Shown: positions 44,197 through 52,673 of the stretch, one piece after another
Position numbering within the stretch: the first letter of the stretch is position 1
How the letters are laid out: every line of letters starts with the position of its first letter
Assembly (NCBI RefSeq): GCF_030730875.1
Contig: NZ_JAVAMA010000003.1
Span: 1 to 64,000, forward strand
Length of the DNA: 64,000 bases
DNA from: Sphingomonas sp. DG1-23
GTDB taxonomy: Bacteria; Pseudomonadota; Alphaproteobacteria; Sphingomonadales; Sphingomonadaceae
Reading direction: 5' to 3'
Program-made: the position numbers and the translations under genes
Notes under the pieces: generated by a model
Seen by the model: only the letters and a program-made list of their open reading frames with translations
What the model was told of the DNA's origin: nothing
The model's database searches: none

Positions 44197-44618
44197 CCCT
44201 GTTTTTGCGGCGGCGGCGGCTGCCGCGGAAAACGTTCGAGCGCCGGATCGATCACTGCCCAAGCCGGCGCATCCTCGGTCCAGATCGCGACTTGCGGGGC
44301 GAGATCGTTGGGCGCGTCGAGGAAACCGAGCCGCAGGGTGCGGAATTGCGGGCGCGCCGAGGACTGCCCCATCACCTGGGTGCCGCACTTGCCGCAAAAG
44401 CTCTGGGTGAGCGTGTTGCCGCTCGCCGCGACATAGGAAGTGGCGGCGAGTTCGCCCGAGATCGCGACCGCGTCGGTGGCGAACATCGCATTGGTGGTCG
44501 GCGAGCCGGCGGCGATCTGCTGGCACTGGCGGCACCAGCATTGGCGGACGGCGACCGCCGTGCCGTCGACCGTGGCGGTGACCGCGCCGCAGGCGCAACG
44601 GCCGGTATAGCGGCTCAT
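44193..44618 (-). CDS. GFA/CENP-V family zinc protein (second copy)
   Basis: A 141-residue zinc protein with GRCACGAVTATVDG, QCWCRQCQQIAAGSPTTNAM and CGKCGTQVMG, the three cysteine clusters of the GFA family. It is clearly divergent from the copy at 15126-15602 and has a Pro/Gln C-terminal tail. The ATG overlaps the MoxR gene stop (ATGA), so the two are coupled, though no functional link is obvious. Confidence 0.87.
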   Translation of the reverse strand: MSRYTGRCACGAVTATVDGTAVAVRQCWCRQCQQIAAGSPTTNAMFATDAVAISGELAATSYVAASGNTLTQSFCGKCGTQVMGQSSARPQFRTLRLGFLDAPNDLAPQVAIWTEDAPAWAVIDPALERFPRQPPPPQKQG

Positions 44619-45460
44619 TTGCTCTGCCGCCGGCTCATGAAGGCGAGCCGTTCGAACAGCATCACGTCCTGCTCGTTCTTGAGCAACGCGCCGTGGAGCG
44701 GCGGGATCGCCTTGCTCGTATCCTGTGACTGGAGCACGTCGAGCGGCATCTCCTCGTGGAGGAGCAATTTGAGCCAGTCGAGCAGCTCGGAGGTGCTCGG
44801 CTTCTTCTTGAGCCCGGGGACCTCGCGGATGTCGTAGAAGATGTCCATCGCCTTGCTAACGAGGATCTTCTGGATGCCGGGGAAATGGACGTCGACGATG
44901 GCCTGCATCGTCTCGCGGTCGGGGAATTTGATGTAGTGGAAGAAGCAGCGACGCAGGAACGCGTCGGGCAATTCCTTCTCGTTGTTCGAGGTGATCACCA
45001 CGATCGGGCGCTCGGCGGCGCGGACGGTCTCCTTGGTCTCGTAGACATGGAATTCCATGCGATCGAGCTCGAGCAGAAGATCGTTGGGGAATTCGATATC
45101 GGCCTTGTCGATCTCGTCGATCAGCAGGACGGGGAGCTGCGGCGCGGTGAACGCCTCCCACAATTTGCCCTTGCGGATGTAATTGGCGATGTCGTGGACG
45201 CGTTCGTCGCCGAGCTGGCCATCGCGCAGCCGCGCGACCGCGTCATATTCGTAGAGGCCCTGCTGCGCCTTGGTGGTCGACTTGACGTTCCACTCGATCA
45301 GCGGGGCGCCGACCGCTTTCGCTATCTCATAAGCGAGGACGGTCTTGCCGGTCCCCGGCTCGCCCTTGACGAGCAACGGACGGCGGAGGGTGACGGCCGC
45401 GTTGACGGCGACCTTGAGGTCCTCCGTCGCGACATAGCTTTGGGTGCCTTCGAAGCGCAT
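44615..45460 (-). CDS. MoxR family AAA+ ATPase
   Basis: A 281-residue MoxR-type ATPase, a chaperone-like enzyme that works with VWA proteins. Walker A is LVKGEPGTGKTVLAYEIA, Walker B is VLLIDEIDKADIEF, sensor 1 is VVITSNNEKELPDAFLRRC, and the N-terminal lead is GTQSYVATEDLKVAVNAAV. The ATG at 45460 was chosen over a TTG at 45496, which would add a 12-residue unlikely leader. It heads a reverse-strand run ending in the VWA gene. Confidence 0.92.
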   Translation of the reverse strand: MRFEGTQSYVATEDLKVAVNAAVTLRRPLLVKGEPGTGKTVLAYEIAKAVGAPLIEWNVKSTTKAQQGLYEYDAVARLRDGQLGDERVHDIANYIRKGKLWEAFTAPQLPVLLIDEIDKADIEFPNDLLLELDRMEFHVYETKETVRAAERPIVVITSNNEKELPDAFLRRCFFHYIKFPDRETMQAIVDVHFPGIQKILVSKAMDIFYDIREVPGLKKKPSTSELLDWLKLLLHEEMPLDVLQSQDTSKAIPPLHGALLKNEQDVMLFERLAFMSRRQSK

Positions 45461-45508
45461 GGCGCGGGGATAGAGGCGGAGGGTTGCTGGTTGCAACCCG
45501 TTACTCGA

Positions 45509-45535
45509 TTCCCCTCCCGCAAGCGGGAGGGGAGC
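45509..45535. repeat. REP-like palindrome upstream of moxR
   Basis: A perfect 10-bp stem, CCCCTCCCGC (45511-45520) and GCGGGAGGGG (45523-45532) with an AA loop, identical to the copy between gap and pgk. Confidence 0.85.
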
Positions 45536-45557
45536 GCATGGGGCAAGGCTCGCGGTG

Positions 45558-46223
45558 TCAGCCCCGCGCGCGGGCGCTGGCGCGGGCTTCGAGCAGGTCC
45601 CACAGGCCGCGATGCTGGGCGAAGACCTGTTGCGCGCCGAACAGCATCGCGCGCTCCATCGCGCCTTCGCGGGCGAGCGCGTCGACGACGCTGACGGTCT
45701 CCTCGGCGAGCGGCAGGGTAGAGACGGGCACGGTCAGGCCCAGCCGGCCGGCGACTGCATCGAGTACCGAGCGGATCGTCGCCCAGTCGATCGCCACCGC
45801 GAGCGCGGCGCCCGCGGCGCAGCCGGCCCGGTCGGACTGGGCGAGCATGTCGAGCGCGTGGCGCTGCGCCTGCGCGGCGGATTCGGATTCGGCATGGCCG
45901 GGCGTGCTGGGCAGCGGCCCGGCAGCAGCGACGATGCGGACGAGATAGGCGCGTTCGGTGGCGAAGGCGTCGGCGGCGGCCTCGAGCCAGTCGCGCTCGA
46001 GCGAGACGCGGGCATGATCGAGCGCATGATCGATCACCCCGGGATGGCGGCCGTGGAGCACGCAGATGAAATGGGCGGCATCGGCAAGGTCACGCAGCGG
46101 CTCGGGGTTCCGGGCGATGCGCTGGAGCCAGGGGTGGTTCGCGCTGCCATCGGACGCGACGAGCGATCCCATCGCTCCCCATGTGCCGCCGAGACGGGCA
46201 ATCTGTGCGGTATCGAACGGCAT
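45558..46223 (-). CDS. Conserved-looking helical protein of unknown function
   Basis: A 221-residue, mostly helical cytosolic protein that I cannot assign. It has no signal peptide, membrane helix or recognisable catalytic motif. Features include HFICVLHGRHPGVIDHALDH, with several histidines, and LFGAQQVFAQHRGLWDLLEA near the end. Codon use and third-position GC match its neighbours, which supports a real gene. It lies upstream of moxR on the same strand but is separated by a REP palindrome. Confidence 0.65.
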   Translation of the reverse strand: MPFDTAQIARLGGTWGAMGSLVASDGSANHPWLQRIARNPEPLRDLADAAHFICVLHGRHPGVIDHALDHARVSLERDWLEAAADAFATERAYLVRIVAAAGPLPSTPGHAESESAAQAQRHALDMLAQSDRAGCAAGAALAVAIDWATIRSVLDAVAGRLGLTVPVSTLPLAEETVSVVDALAREGAMERAMLFGAQQVFAQHRGLWDLLEARASARARG

Positions 46224-46548
46224 ATGCCCCCAAATTCCTGAGATACCGGGAGTACCGGTGCGCCCTTATGCAAGCCGGGGGTATACCGAAGCACGTAAAT
46301 ACGTGGTTGATGCGGAATTTACGCTTTGGTCGGGGATTGTGGAGGGAGAATGCCGGCGCTTCGGCGAAGGCAGGAGGGGTGGCGACCGAAGCCTTTCCTT
46401 GCCGGCGCTCCGGCCTTTGCCGGAGCACGATATTCTGTCCTCGACGCGTTCGATGAGGCGCATACCGGTGCTCCGGCAAAAGGCCGGAGCGTTGAAGGGT
46501 GCGGCCTTCCCTTGCCAGTGCTCCTGCGAAAGCAGGAGCACTAAAGCC
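46224..46548. repeat. 325-base intergenic region with three REP-like hairpins
   Basis: Three related hairpins lie in this gap: GCTCCGGC-CTTT-GCCGGAGC (46407-46426), GCTCCGGC-AAAAG-GCCGGAGC (46470-46490) and GCTCCTGC-GAAA-GCAGGAGC (46520-46539). The third is identical to the left hairpin between nuoG and nuoH. Around 46290 there is a small CACGTAAATACGTG inverted repeat that may belong to the promoter of the 46223 gene. No protein-coding gene is supported. Confidence 0.8.
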
Positions 46549-47769
46549 TCACCAGTTGAACATCGTCCCGTCCTCGAGCCGGTTCACCGGCAAATAGGCG
46601 CGCTTATACGCGTATTTCGCGGCCAGCGCCTCGTCGATATCGACGCCGAGGCCGGGCTTGTCGCCGGGATGCATCAGGCCGTTCGACAGCGAATAGGCGT
46701 GCGGGAACACTTCGTCGGTCTCGGCGGAGTGGCGCATATATTCCTGGATGCCGAAATTGGGCACCGACAGCCCAAAATTGAGCGCCGCCGCCATGCTGAC
46801 CGGCGACAGGTCGGTCGCGCCGTGGCAGCCGGTGCGGACCTGATAGAGATCGGCGAGGCCGGCGATCCGGCGCAGATGGGTGATGCCGCCGGCATGGACC
46901 ACCGTGGCGCGGATATAGTCGATCAATTGCTCCTCGATCAGCTGCTTGGCGTCCCACACCGAATTGAAGATCTCGCCGACCGCGAGCGGGGTGGTGGTGT
47001 GCTGGCGGATCAGCCGGAAGCCGGCCTGATTCTCGGCCGGGGTCGCGTCCTCTAGCCAAAACAGGCGGTACGGCTCGAGATCCTTGCCGAGCCGCCCGGC
47101 CTCGATCGGAGTCAGGCGGTGGTGGACGTCGTGGAGCAGATGGATGTCCCAGCCGAGCGCCTCGCGCCCGCGTTCGAACAATTCGGGCACGTGACGCATA
47201 TATTTCGAGGTCGACCAGAGCGTCTCTTCGGGAAGCGACCCTTTGGCGGGCTCGTAGTAGAAGCGCTCGCCCGAGACGCCATAGGTCGCGGCGAGCCCGG
47301 GGACGCCCGACTGGAGGCGCACTGCCTTATAGCCCTGCTCGAGATATTCGTGCGCGCGCTCGATCGTCTCCTCGACGTCCGAGCCGTTGGCATGGCCATA
47401 GACCATGCAGCCTTCGCGCGCCGCGCCGCCGAGCAATTGATAGACCGGCAGTCCGGCGACCTTGCCCTTGATGTCCCACAAGGCCATGTCGACCGCGGCG
47501 ATCGCCGACATCGTCACCGGGCCGCGGCGCCAATAGGCGCCCTTGTAGAGATATTGCCAGATATCCTCGATCCGGTGCGCGTCGCGGCCGATCAGGCAGG
47601 GAATGACATGATCCTCGAGATAGCTCGCCACCGCCAGCTCACGGCCGTTCAGGGTGGCGTCGCCGACGCCGTAGACGCCCTGGTCGGTCTCGATCTTGAG
47701 AGTCACGAAGTTACGGCCGGGGCACGTCACGATCACGCGTGCAGAAGTGATGCGAGGCAAGGTCAGCAT
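46549..47769 (-). CDS. manD: D-mannonate dehydratase (ManD/RspA type, enolase superfamily)
   Basis: This enzyme dehydrates D-mannonate to 2-keto-3-deoxygluconate in hexuronate catabolism. The 406-residue protein matches the ManD family closely, including the type characterised from Novosphingobium: [40 protein letters not shown], the active-site loop region with [47 protein letters not shown] and [10 protein letters not shown]. The metal-binding Asp/Glu/Glu set falls in these last segments. ATG 47769 is preceded closely by AGGGA; a TTG three codons in is possible. It diverges from a GntR-type regulator gene. Confidence 0.93.
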   Translation of the reverse strand: MLTLPRITSARVIVTCPGRNFVTLKIETDQGVYGVGDATLNGRELAVASYLEDHVIPCLIGRDAHRIEDIWQYLYKGAYWRRGPVTMSAIAAVDMALWDIKGKVAGLPVYQLLGGAAREGCMVYGHANGSDVEETIERAHEYLEQGYKAVRLQSGVPGLAATYGVSGERFYYEPAKGSLPEETLWSTSKYMRHVPELFERGREALGWDIHLLHDVHHRLTPIEAGRLGKDLEPYRLFWLEDATPAENQAGFRLIRQHTTTPLAVGEIFNSVWDAKQLIEEQLIDYIRATVVHAGGITHLRRIAGLADLYQVRTGCHGATDLSPVSMAAALNFGLSVPNFGIQEYMRHSAETDEVFPHAYSLSNGLMHPGDKPGLGVDIDEALAAKYAYKRAYLPVNRLEDGTMFNW

Positions 47770-47780
47770 TTCCCTAAAAG

Positions 47781-47791
47781 TGGTCAGGCCA
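47781..47791. promoter_or_regulatory. Operator-like palindrome between manD and the GntR gene
   Basis: TGGTCAGGCCA is an imperfect 5-1-5 inverted repeat of the TGGTC-N-GACCA type used by FadR/GntR regulators. It lies 12 bases upstream of the manD ATG, suited to repress manD and, across the 76-base gap, the regulator gene. It is nearly the same as the perfect palindrome at 48623-48635. Confidence 0.6.
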
Positions 47792-47845
47792 ATATCTGCT
47801 TGTGACGGGTATGCTGTCAACCTAGAGTGGTGCAAAGAGGGCGTT

Positions 47846-48616
47846 ATGAAGATCAAAGGCAACAAGCTGTACCAGCGGGTGGCGGCTTCGATCACCGAGG
47901 CGATCGAGGGCGGGCGCTGGTCGCCGGGCACCCGGCTTCCCGGCGAACGCGACCTCGCCGAGGAATATGGCGTCAGCCGCCCGACGATCCGCGAGGCGAT
48001 GATCGCGCTCGAGATGAAGGGCTGGATCGAGGCGCGGCACGGCTCGGGCCTCTATGTCACGCCGCGCGACCACGGCACCGGGCAGCGCGAGGATTCGCTC
48101 AATTTCGACGTCGGCGCGTTCGACCTGACCGAGGCGCGGATCCTGTTCGAAGGCGAGGCAGTGGCGTTGGCGGCGGTATCGATCACCGACGAGCAACTCG
48201 CCGAGCTCGACGAATTGCTCGTCGAGATGGCGGCGGACGATTCGAACGAGCCCTCGGTGATGGACGCCGATCATCGCTTTCACCTCGCGATCGCCAATGC
48301 GACCGGCAATGCCGCGATCCGCAGCGTGATCGAATATCTGTGGGATTTGCGCACGCGCTCGCCGCTCGCCGCGAACATGTTCGCGCGGGCGAAGCGCGGC
48401 GGAATCACGCCGCGGGTCGAGGAGCATCGCCCGATCGTCGCGGCGCTGCACGCGCGCGATCCGCATGCCGCGCGCGCCGCAATGCGGCGGCATCTGCGCG
48501 GGGTGGTCGACGATCTGCTCGAGGCGACCGAGCTCGAGGTGATGGAGCGGGCGCGGAGCGAGCTCGATGCACGGCGCGACAGCGTGGCGCGGCGGCTGAA
48601 GATCGGGTCGGCTTAG
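47846..48616 (+). CDS. GntR/FadR family transcriptional regulator
   Basis: A 256-residue regulator. The N-terminal winged helix (about 5-70) has [40 protein letters not shown] and [11 protein letters not shown], and the C-terminal FCD domain (about 95-230) has [31 protein letters not shown] (metal/ligand histidine) and [18 protein letters not shown]-type regulators of this kind often respond to sugar acids such as hexuronates. The ATG at 47846 was chosen for its AGAGGG ribosome binding site. Divergence from manD makes it the likely manD repressor. Confidence 0.9.
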   Translation: MKIKGNKLYQRVAASITEAIEGGRWSPGTRLPGERDLAEEYGVSRPTIREAMIALEMKGWIEARHGSGLYVTPRDHGTGQREDSLNFDVGAFDLTEARILFEGEAVALAAVSITDEQLAELDELLVEMAADDSNEPSVMDADHRFHLAIANATGNAAIRSVIEYLWDLRTRSPLAANMFARAKRGGITPRVEEHRPIVAALHARDPHAARAAMRRHLRGVVDDLLEATELEVMERARSELDARRDSVARRLKIGSA

Positions 48617-48622
48617 GTGCGA

Positions 48623-48635
48623 TTGGTCTGACCAA
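48623..48635. promoter_or_regulatory. Perfect operator-like palindrome just after the GntR gene
   Basis: TTGGTCTGACCAA is a perfect 6-1-6 inverted repeat, stronger than the site in the manD/GntR gap. It lies six bases after the regulator stop and about 114 bases upstream of the DUF5990 gene. It looks like a binding site for the same regulator without an obvious catabolic target gene. Confidence 0.6.
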
Positions 48636-48748
48636 GCCGCGCCGGCGGTGCCCCGAAGGGCCGCCTTTTCGCCTCATGCCCGGCCGGATCCGCTGATGCA
48701 GGCGCCGCTGCGTCTTTGCCCCGCCGACGCGCCGGGCTATCAGGGCGC

Positions 48749-49180
48749 ATGGCCAAGGCGGACCAGACCGAGATCGACCTTCGGATCATCATCGAGCAGC
48801 CTGTGATCGGGGTGCTTCACAGCCTGCAGGCGAGGGATGAGTCGCCGCTCGATCCAAAAGCGTCGCGCGCGGGCGAACCGCTGATATTCGACCTCTCCGT
48901 CCGTGTGGCGCCGGGCCCCAAATTCTATGGCGACCAGGTCCGTCGCGAAGGCCCGGTGCGAAGATTCGTCTATGTTCGTATCGGGCAAATGGCCGGAGAC
49001 TCTTCCTCTCCCTGGTCCCGTCGAATGAAGGTCGACATTCACGACATCGACGCCGACATGCTGGACCGTGCGGCGGGGGGCGGCGGAGCCATCGAGATTC
49101 GCGTCCCCGGCACCGCGGCGGACGGCACTCCGGCCTGCGCCACCGTGCGGCCCATCGCGCGCCGCGTCGCCGGACGCTGA
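48749..49180 (+). CDS. DUF5990 family protein
   Basis: A 143-residue cytosolic protein of unknown function. It matches the DUF5990 layout: an N-terminal strand EIDLRIIIEQPVIGVLHSLQ, PLIFDLSVRVAPGPKFYGDQ, RFVYVRIGQMAGDSSSPWSR and the end RVPGTAADGTPACATVRPI. It starts at ATG 48749 with AGGGC just upstream. It lies between the GntR gene and the tRNA-Ser on the opposite strand. Confidence 0.75.
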   Translation: MAKADQTEIDLRIIIEQPVIGVLHSLQARDESPLDPKASRAGEPLIFDLSVRVAPGPKFYGDQVRREGPVRRFVYVRIGQMAGDSSSPWSRRMKVDIHDIDADMLDRAAGGGGAIEIRVPGTAADGTPACATVRPIARRVAGR

Positions 49181-49216
49181 GGAACCCACTTTCGGGCGAG
49201 GAAGCAAAGGACGGCG

Positions 49217-49306
<90 letters not shown>

Positions 49307-49413
49307 GCTGACGCCCCCGCTATCGCGCCGCGCGACAGTACGCCAGAAAATCTTGCTCATCTGCGCGCCAAAGGGGGTTCATGCCCGGGCACGGCTGTGG
49401 CACAAAATCGCGC

Positions 49414-50460
49414 ATGTTCAGCTTGCGTGCGATGTTCGGGAAAGCGGCGGTGCTGGCCGCGGCGGTGATTTTGGCGAGCCCGGCGGCAGGGCCGGCGATC
49501 GCGCAGGACGAGGCGGGCTTCCAGGCCTATCTTCAGACGCTCGGCCGCCAGGCGCTGGCCGAAGGGGTGACCCGGCGCACGGTCGACCGGGTGATCCCGA
49601 CCCTGACCTACAATGCCCGGGTGGTCGAGCTCGACCGCCAGCAGCCCGAAACCCGGCCCAATGCGCCGATCTCCAATTTCGAGCCTTATCGCGTCAAGCA
49701 TGTCGACGCGGCGCGGATCGGGCAGGGGCGCGCCGCCTGGCAGCGGGTGCGCAGCCGATTGGCGCGGATCGAGCGCGAGACCGGGGTGCCCGAATCGATC
49801 ATGGTGGCGATCTGGGGGCACGAGACCAATTACGGCCGGGTGATGGGCGGGTTCGACTTGCCGCGGGCGCTCGCCAGCCTCGCTTATGAGGGGCGGCGGC
49901 GCGCCTTGTTCGCCGAGGAATTCATCGCGACGCTCAAGATGATCGATCGCGGGGTGCCGCGCGAGAAACTGGTGGGCAGCTGGGCGGGGGCGTTCGGCGG
50001 GCCGCAATTCCTGCCCAGCGTCTATCTGCGGCTGGCGGTGGACGGCGACGGCGACGGGCTCGCCGACATCTGGACCAGCGAGCCCGACACGCTCGCCTCG
50101 ATCGCCAATTATTTCGTCAATGCCGGCTGGCGGCCGGGCCAGCCCTGGGGCGTCGCGGTGCGCGTGCCGGCGGGGTTCAATCGTGCGGCGGTGGCAGGGC
50201 GGACGGTGCCGACGCGCTGCCCGCGGGTGCACGAGCGCCACAGCCGGTGGAAGACGATGGCCGAATGGCGCGCGCTCGGGCTGACTCCGCAGGGGCGGAG
50301 CTGGCCGGCGGACCATGTCCAGGCGACCCTGCTCGAGCCCGACGGCCCGGGAAAGACCGCTTATTTGCTCACCGGCAATTATCGCGTGATCCTCGATTAT
50401 AATTGCTCGAATTTTTACGCTTTGTCGGTAGGCCTGCTCGCCGATGAAGTCGAACGCTAG
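49414..50460 (+). CDS. Lytic murein transglycosylase B (MltB family)
   Basis: This enzyme cleaves the glycan strands of peptidoglycan. The 348-residue protein has a signal peptide (AAVLAAAVILASPAAGPAIA) and an MltB-type SLT domain in which Glu137 of AIWGHETNYG is the catalytic acid. RALASLAYEGRRRALFAEEF, SWAGAFGGPQFLPSVYLRL and DGDGDGLADIW (the EF-hand-like calcium loop) are diagnostic, ending YNCSNFYALSVGLLADEV. ATG 49414 was chosen as the first start giving a compact signal peptide. It overlaps the RlpA-like gene by 17 bases. Confidence 0.93.
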   Translation: MFSLRAMFGKAAVLAAAVILASPAAGPAIAQDEAGFQAYLQTLGRQALAEGVTRRTVDRVIPTLTYNARVVELDRQQPETRPNAPISNFEPYRVKHVDAARIGQGRAAWQRVRSRLARIERETGVPESIMVAIWGHETNYGRVMGGFDLPRALASLAYEGRRRALFAEEFIATLKMIDRGVPREKLVGSWAGAFGGPQFLPSVYLRLAVDGDGDGLADIWTSEPDTLASIANYFVNAGWRPGQPWGVAVRVPAGFNRAAVAGRTVPTRCPRVHERHSRWKTMAEWRALGLTPQGRSWPADHVQATLLEPDGPGKTAYLLTGNYRVILDYNCSNFYALSVGLLADEVER

Positions 50461-51328
50461 CGCCGTCGCTGCCCTTCTCCTCCTCGCCGGATTCGGCGGG
50501 GCGCGAGCCTTTGCCACCGCCGCACCGCAGGATCGCCCCGGCGCAAGCTATGCCGCGCCCGGCGCCGCGCAGCCTGGGCCGGCCGCGCCGCGGCTCGATT
50601 ATGCGCCGCAGGAGGATCCGACCAGCGGCATGGACGGGCCGCGCGGGTCCTCCCAGCGCGCGCCGGGCGAGCAGCGTTACGACGAGGTCGGCTATGCCGC
50701 GGTCGAGGATCCGGGCACGGGCGTGACCGGGGTCCACGCGTCGCTGCCGGTCGACACGCTGGTCGAGGTGACCTCGCTCGACAATGGCCGGACGATCGTG
50801 GCGCTGGTCAATGCAACCGATCCCGGCGCGGCGCGGCCGATCACGCTTTCGGCCGGCGCCGCTCGCGCGCTAGGCCATGACGGTTCGGCGACGATCCCGG
50901 TGCGGGTGCGGCGCGTCGCCGCGGCACCGGGCGACCTGCTGGCGCTGCGCGCGGGCAATCCCGCGCCGGCGCGACCCGATACGCCGCCGGTCCTGCTCAA
51001 TGCCCTGCGCAAGCATCTCGGCGCGCCGGCACGGGCGCCGGCGACTACATCGGCCGAGCCGGCGCGACCGGCGCCGGCACGCGCCGCTCCGGTAGTGCGC
51101 GCACCGCGGCCGGCGGCGCGCGGCAATTTCTGGGTGCAGGTCGCCGCACTTTCTAACGCGCGGAACGCGCAGGCGCTTGCGCAGAGGCTCGGCGGATCCG
51201 TAAAGCAGGGCGGAGGGCTCTATCGCGTGCAGCTCGGCCCCTTCGCCACACGGGCGCAGGCCGATGCAGCGCGGGGCGGGGCCGCACGCGCGGGTTATGG
51301 GGACGCGCGCGTACTCGCCGTCAACTGA
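50444..51328 (+). CDS. RlpA/SPOR family exported protein with degenerate catalytic motif
   Basis: A 294-residue exported protein (signal ASAVAALLLLAGFGGARAFA). A double-psi beta-barrel region resembling RlpA (about 85-150) has VHASLPVDTLVEVTSLDNGR and TLSAGAARALG, but the usual VNDRGP motif reads VNATDP, so the key aspartate is shifted or lost. A C-terminal SPOR domain (about 225-294) starts FWVQVAALSNARNAQALAQR. The SPOR domain would bind denuded glycan at the septum. Overlap with mltB suggests joint action in cell separation. Confidence 0.82.
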   Translation: MKSNASAVAALLLLAGFGGARAFATAAPQDRPGASYAAPGAAQPGPAAPRLDYAPQEDPTSGMDGPRGSSQRAPGEQRYDEVGYAAVEDPGTGVTGVHASLPVDTLVEVTSLDNGRTIVALVNATDPGAARPITLSAGAARALGHDGSATIPVRVRRVAAAPGDLLALRAGNPAPARPDTPPVLLNALRKHLGAPARAPATTSAEPARPAPARAAPVVRAPRPAARGNFWVQVAALSNARNAQALAQRLGGSVKQGGGLYRVQLGPFATRAQADAARGGAARAGYGDARVLAVN

Positions 51329-51350
51329 GTAACCCGGGGACCCGGACATC

Positions 51351-52511
51351 ATGAACAAGCTGATCGCCGCTTCGATCCTGGCGCTCGCCGTCGCGTATCC
51401 GACCACTGCGCAGACCCCGCCTTTCGATACGCCCGCCCCGATCGCCTATCTCGAGGACCTGTCCTCGGGCGCGGTCCTCTATGCCAAGGATGCCGATCGC
51501 CGCATCCCGCCGGCATCGATGGCCAAGATGATGACGGTCTATGTCGCGTTCGACCTGATCAAGCAGGGCAAGCTCAAGCTGAGCGACACCACCACCGTCG
51601 CGCCCGAGACGTGGAAGAAGTGGCATTCGCAAGGCTCGACGATGTTTCTCGCGGTCGGCGAGACGCCGAAGGTCGAGGATCTGCTCAACGGCATCGTCAC
51701 GCTGTCGGGCAACGACGCCTGCGTGGTGCTCGCCGAGAAGATCGCGGGGACCGAGGAAGCCTTCGTCAATCTGATGAACCAGCAGGCGAAGAGGATCGGG
51801 CTGACCAACAGCCAGTTCGGCACGTCGAACGGCTGGCCCGACGAAGGCCGCACCTATGTGACCGCGCGCGATCTCGCGCATCTCGCCAAGGCGACGATCG
51901 AGGATCATCCGCAGCTCTACGAGCAATTCTACAGCCGCACCTCCTATACCTGGGGGAAGACTTTGGGTGCCGGCGACGCGATCACCCAGGGCAATCGCGA
52001 TCCGTTGCTCGGGCGCGTCGCCGGTGCCGACGGGCTCAAGACCGGGCATACCGAGGAAGCGGGATACGGCTTCACCGGATCGGCCGAGCAGAATGGGCGG
52101 CGGCTGGTGATGGTCGTCGCGGGGCTCGATTCCTATGGCGGCCGCGCCGAGGAATCGGTGCGCTTCATGAACTGGGGCTTCCGCGCGTGGAGCCCGCACG
52201 CGATCGCGTCGAAGGGCAAGAAGATCGGCGAAGTCGAAGTGCAGGGCGGCGGCGCGGGGAGCGTCGGCGTGGTCGCGCCGCGTGCGCTCAACGCGACGGT
52301 GCCTGCGGGGACCACGCCAAAGATGACCGGCAAATTGGTCTATCTCGGCCCGGTCAAGGCGCCGATCAAGGCGGGCGCGCATATCGCCGACCTGGTGGTC
52401 GAGACCCCGGGGATGCCGACCCAGACGCTGCCTCTGGTGGCGGAGGCCGATGTCGGCGAGGCGGGGTTCTTCCGCCGGGTGTGGCTCGGGCTGACGTCGC
52501 TGTTCGGGTGA
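51351..52511 (+). CDS. D-alanyl-D-alanine carboxypeptidase (PBP5/6 family)
   Basis: This enzyme trims the terminal D-Ala from peptidoglycan stem peptides. The 386-residue protein has a signal peptide (KLIAASILALAVAYPTTAQ) and the three active-site motifs: SMAK (Ser56, Lys59), SGN in TLSGNDACVVLAEK, and KTG in DGLKTGHTEEAG. A C-terminal beta domain and an amphipathic helix (FFRRVWLGLTSLF) that anchors the protein to the membrane complete the PBP5 layout. It follows mltB and the RlpA-like gene. A palindromic block follows before holB. Confidence 0.95.
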   Translation: MNKLIAASILALAVAYPTTAQTPPFDTPAPIAYLEDLSSGAVLYAKDADRRIPPASMAKMMTVYVAFDLIKQGKLKLSDTTTVAPETWKKWHSQGSTMFLAVGETPKVEDLLNGIVTLSGNDACVVLAEKIAGTEEAFVNLMNQQAKRIGLTNSQFGTSNGWPDEGRTYVTARDLAHLAKATIEDHPQLYEQFYSRTSYTWGKTLGAGDAITQGNRDPLLGRVAGADGLKTGHTEEAGYGFTGSAEQNGRRLVMVVAGLDSYGGRAEESVRFMNWGFRAWSPHAIASKGKKIGEVEVQGGGAGSVGVVAPRALNATVPAGTTPKMTGKLVYLGPVKAPIKAGAHIADLVVETPGMPTQTLPLVAEADVGEAGFFRRVWLGLTSLFG

Positions 52512-52518
52512 CTTTTCA

Positions 52519-52663
52519 CTCCTCCCTGCTCGCAGGGAGGGGCAGGGGGCGGGTGCGCGTGTCTGCGCGCCCAGAAACTCTTGCCAGGATCGAAGCGTCG
52601 GCCGCGGCATCGAGCCTCGTCCGCCGCTACCCACCCCTTGCCCCTCCCTGAGAGGGAGGGGAT
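52519..52663. repeat. REP pair between the carboxypeptidase gene and holB
   Basis: Hairpins CCTCCCTG-CTCG-CAGGGAGG (52521-52540) and CCCCTCCCT-GAG-AGGGAGGGG (52641-52661) are linked by about 100 bases whose outer parts are complementary (GGGGCAGGGGGCGGGT against ACCCACCCCTTGCCCC), so the block can form one long cruciform. Its right end supplies the G-rich ribosome binding region of holB. Confidence 0.85.
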
Positions 52664-52673
52664 AGAGAGACTG

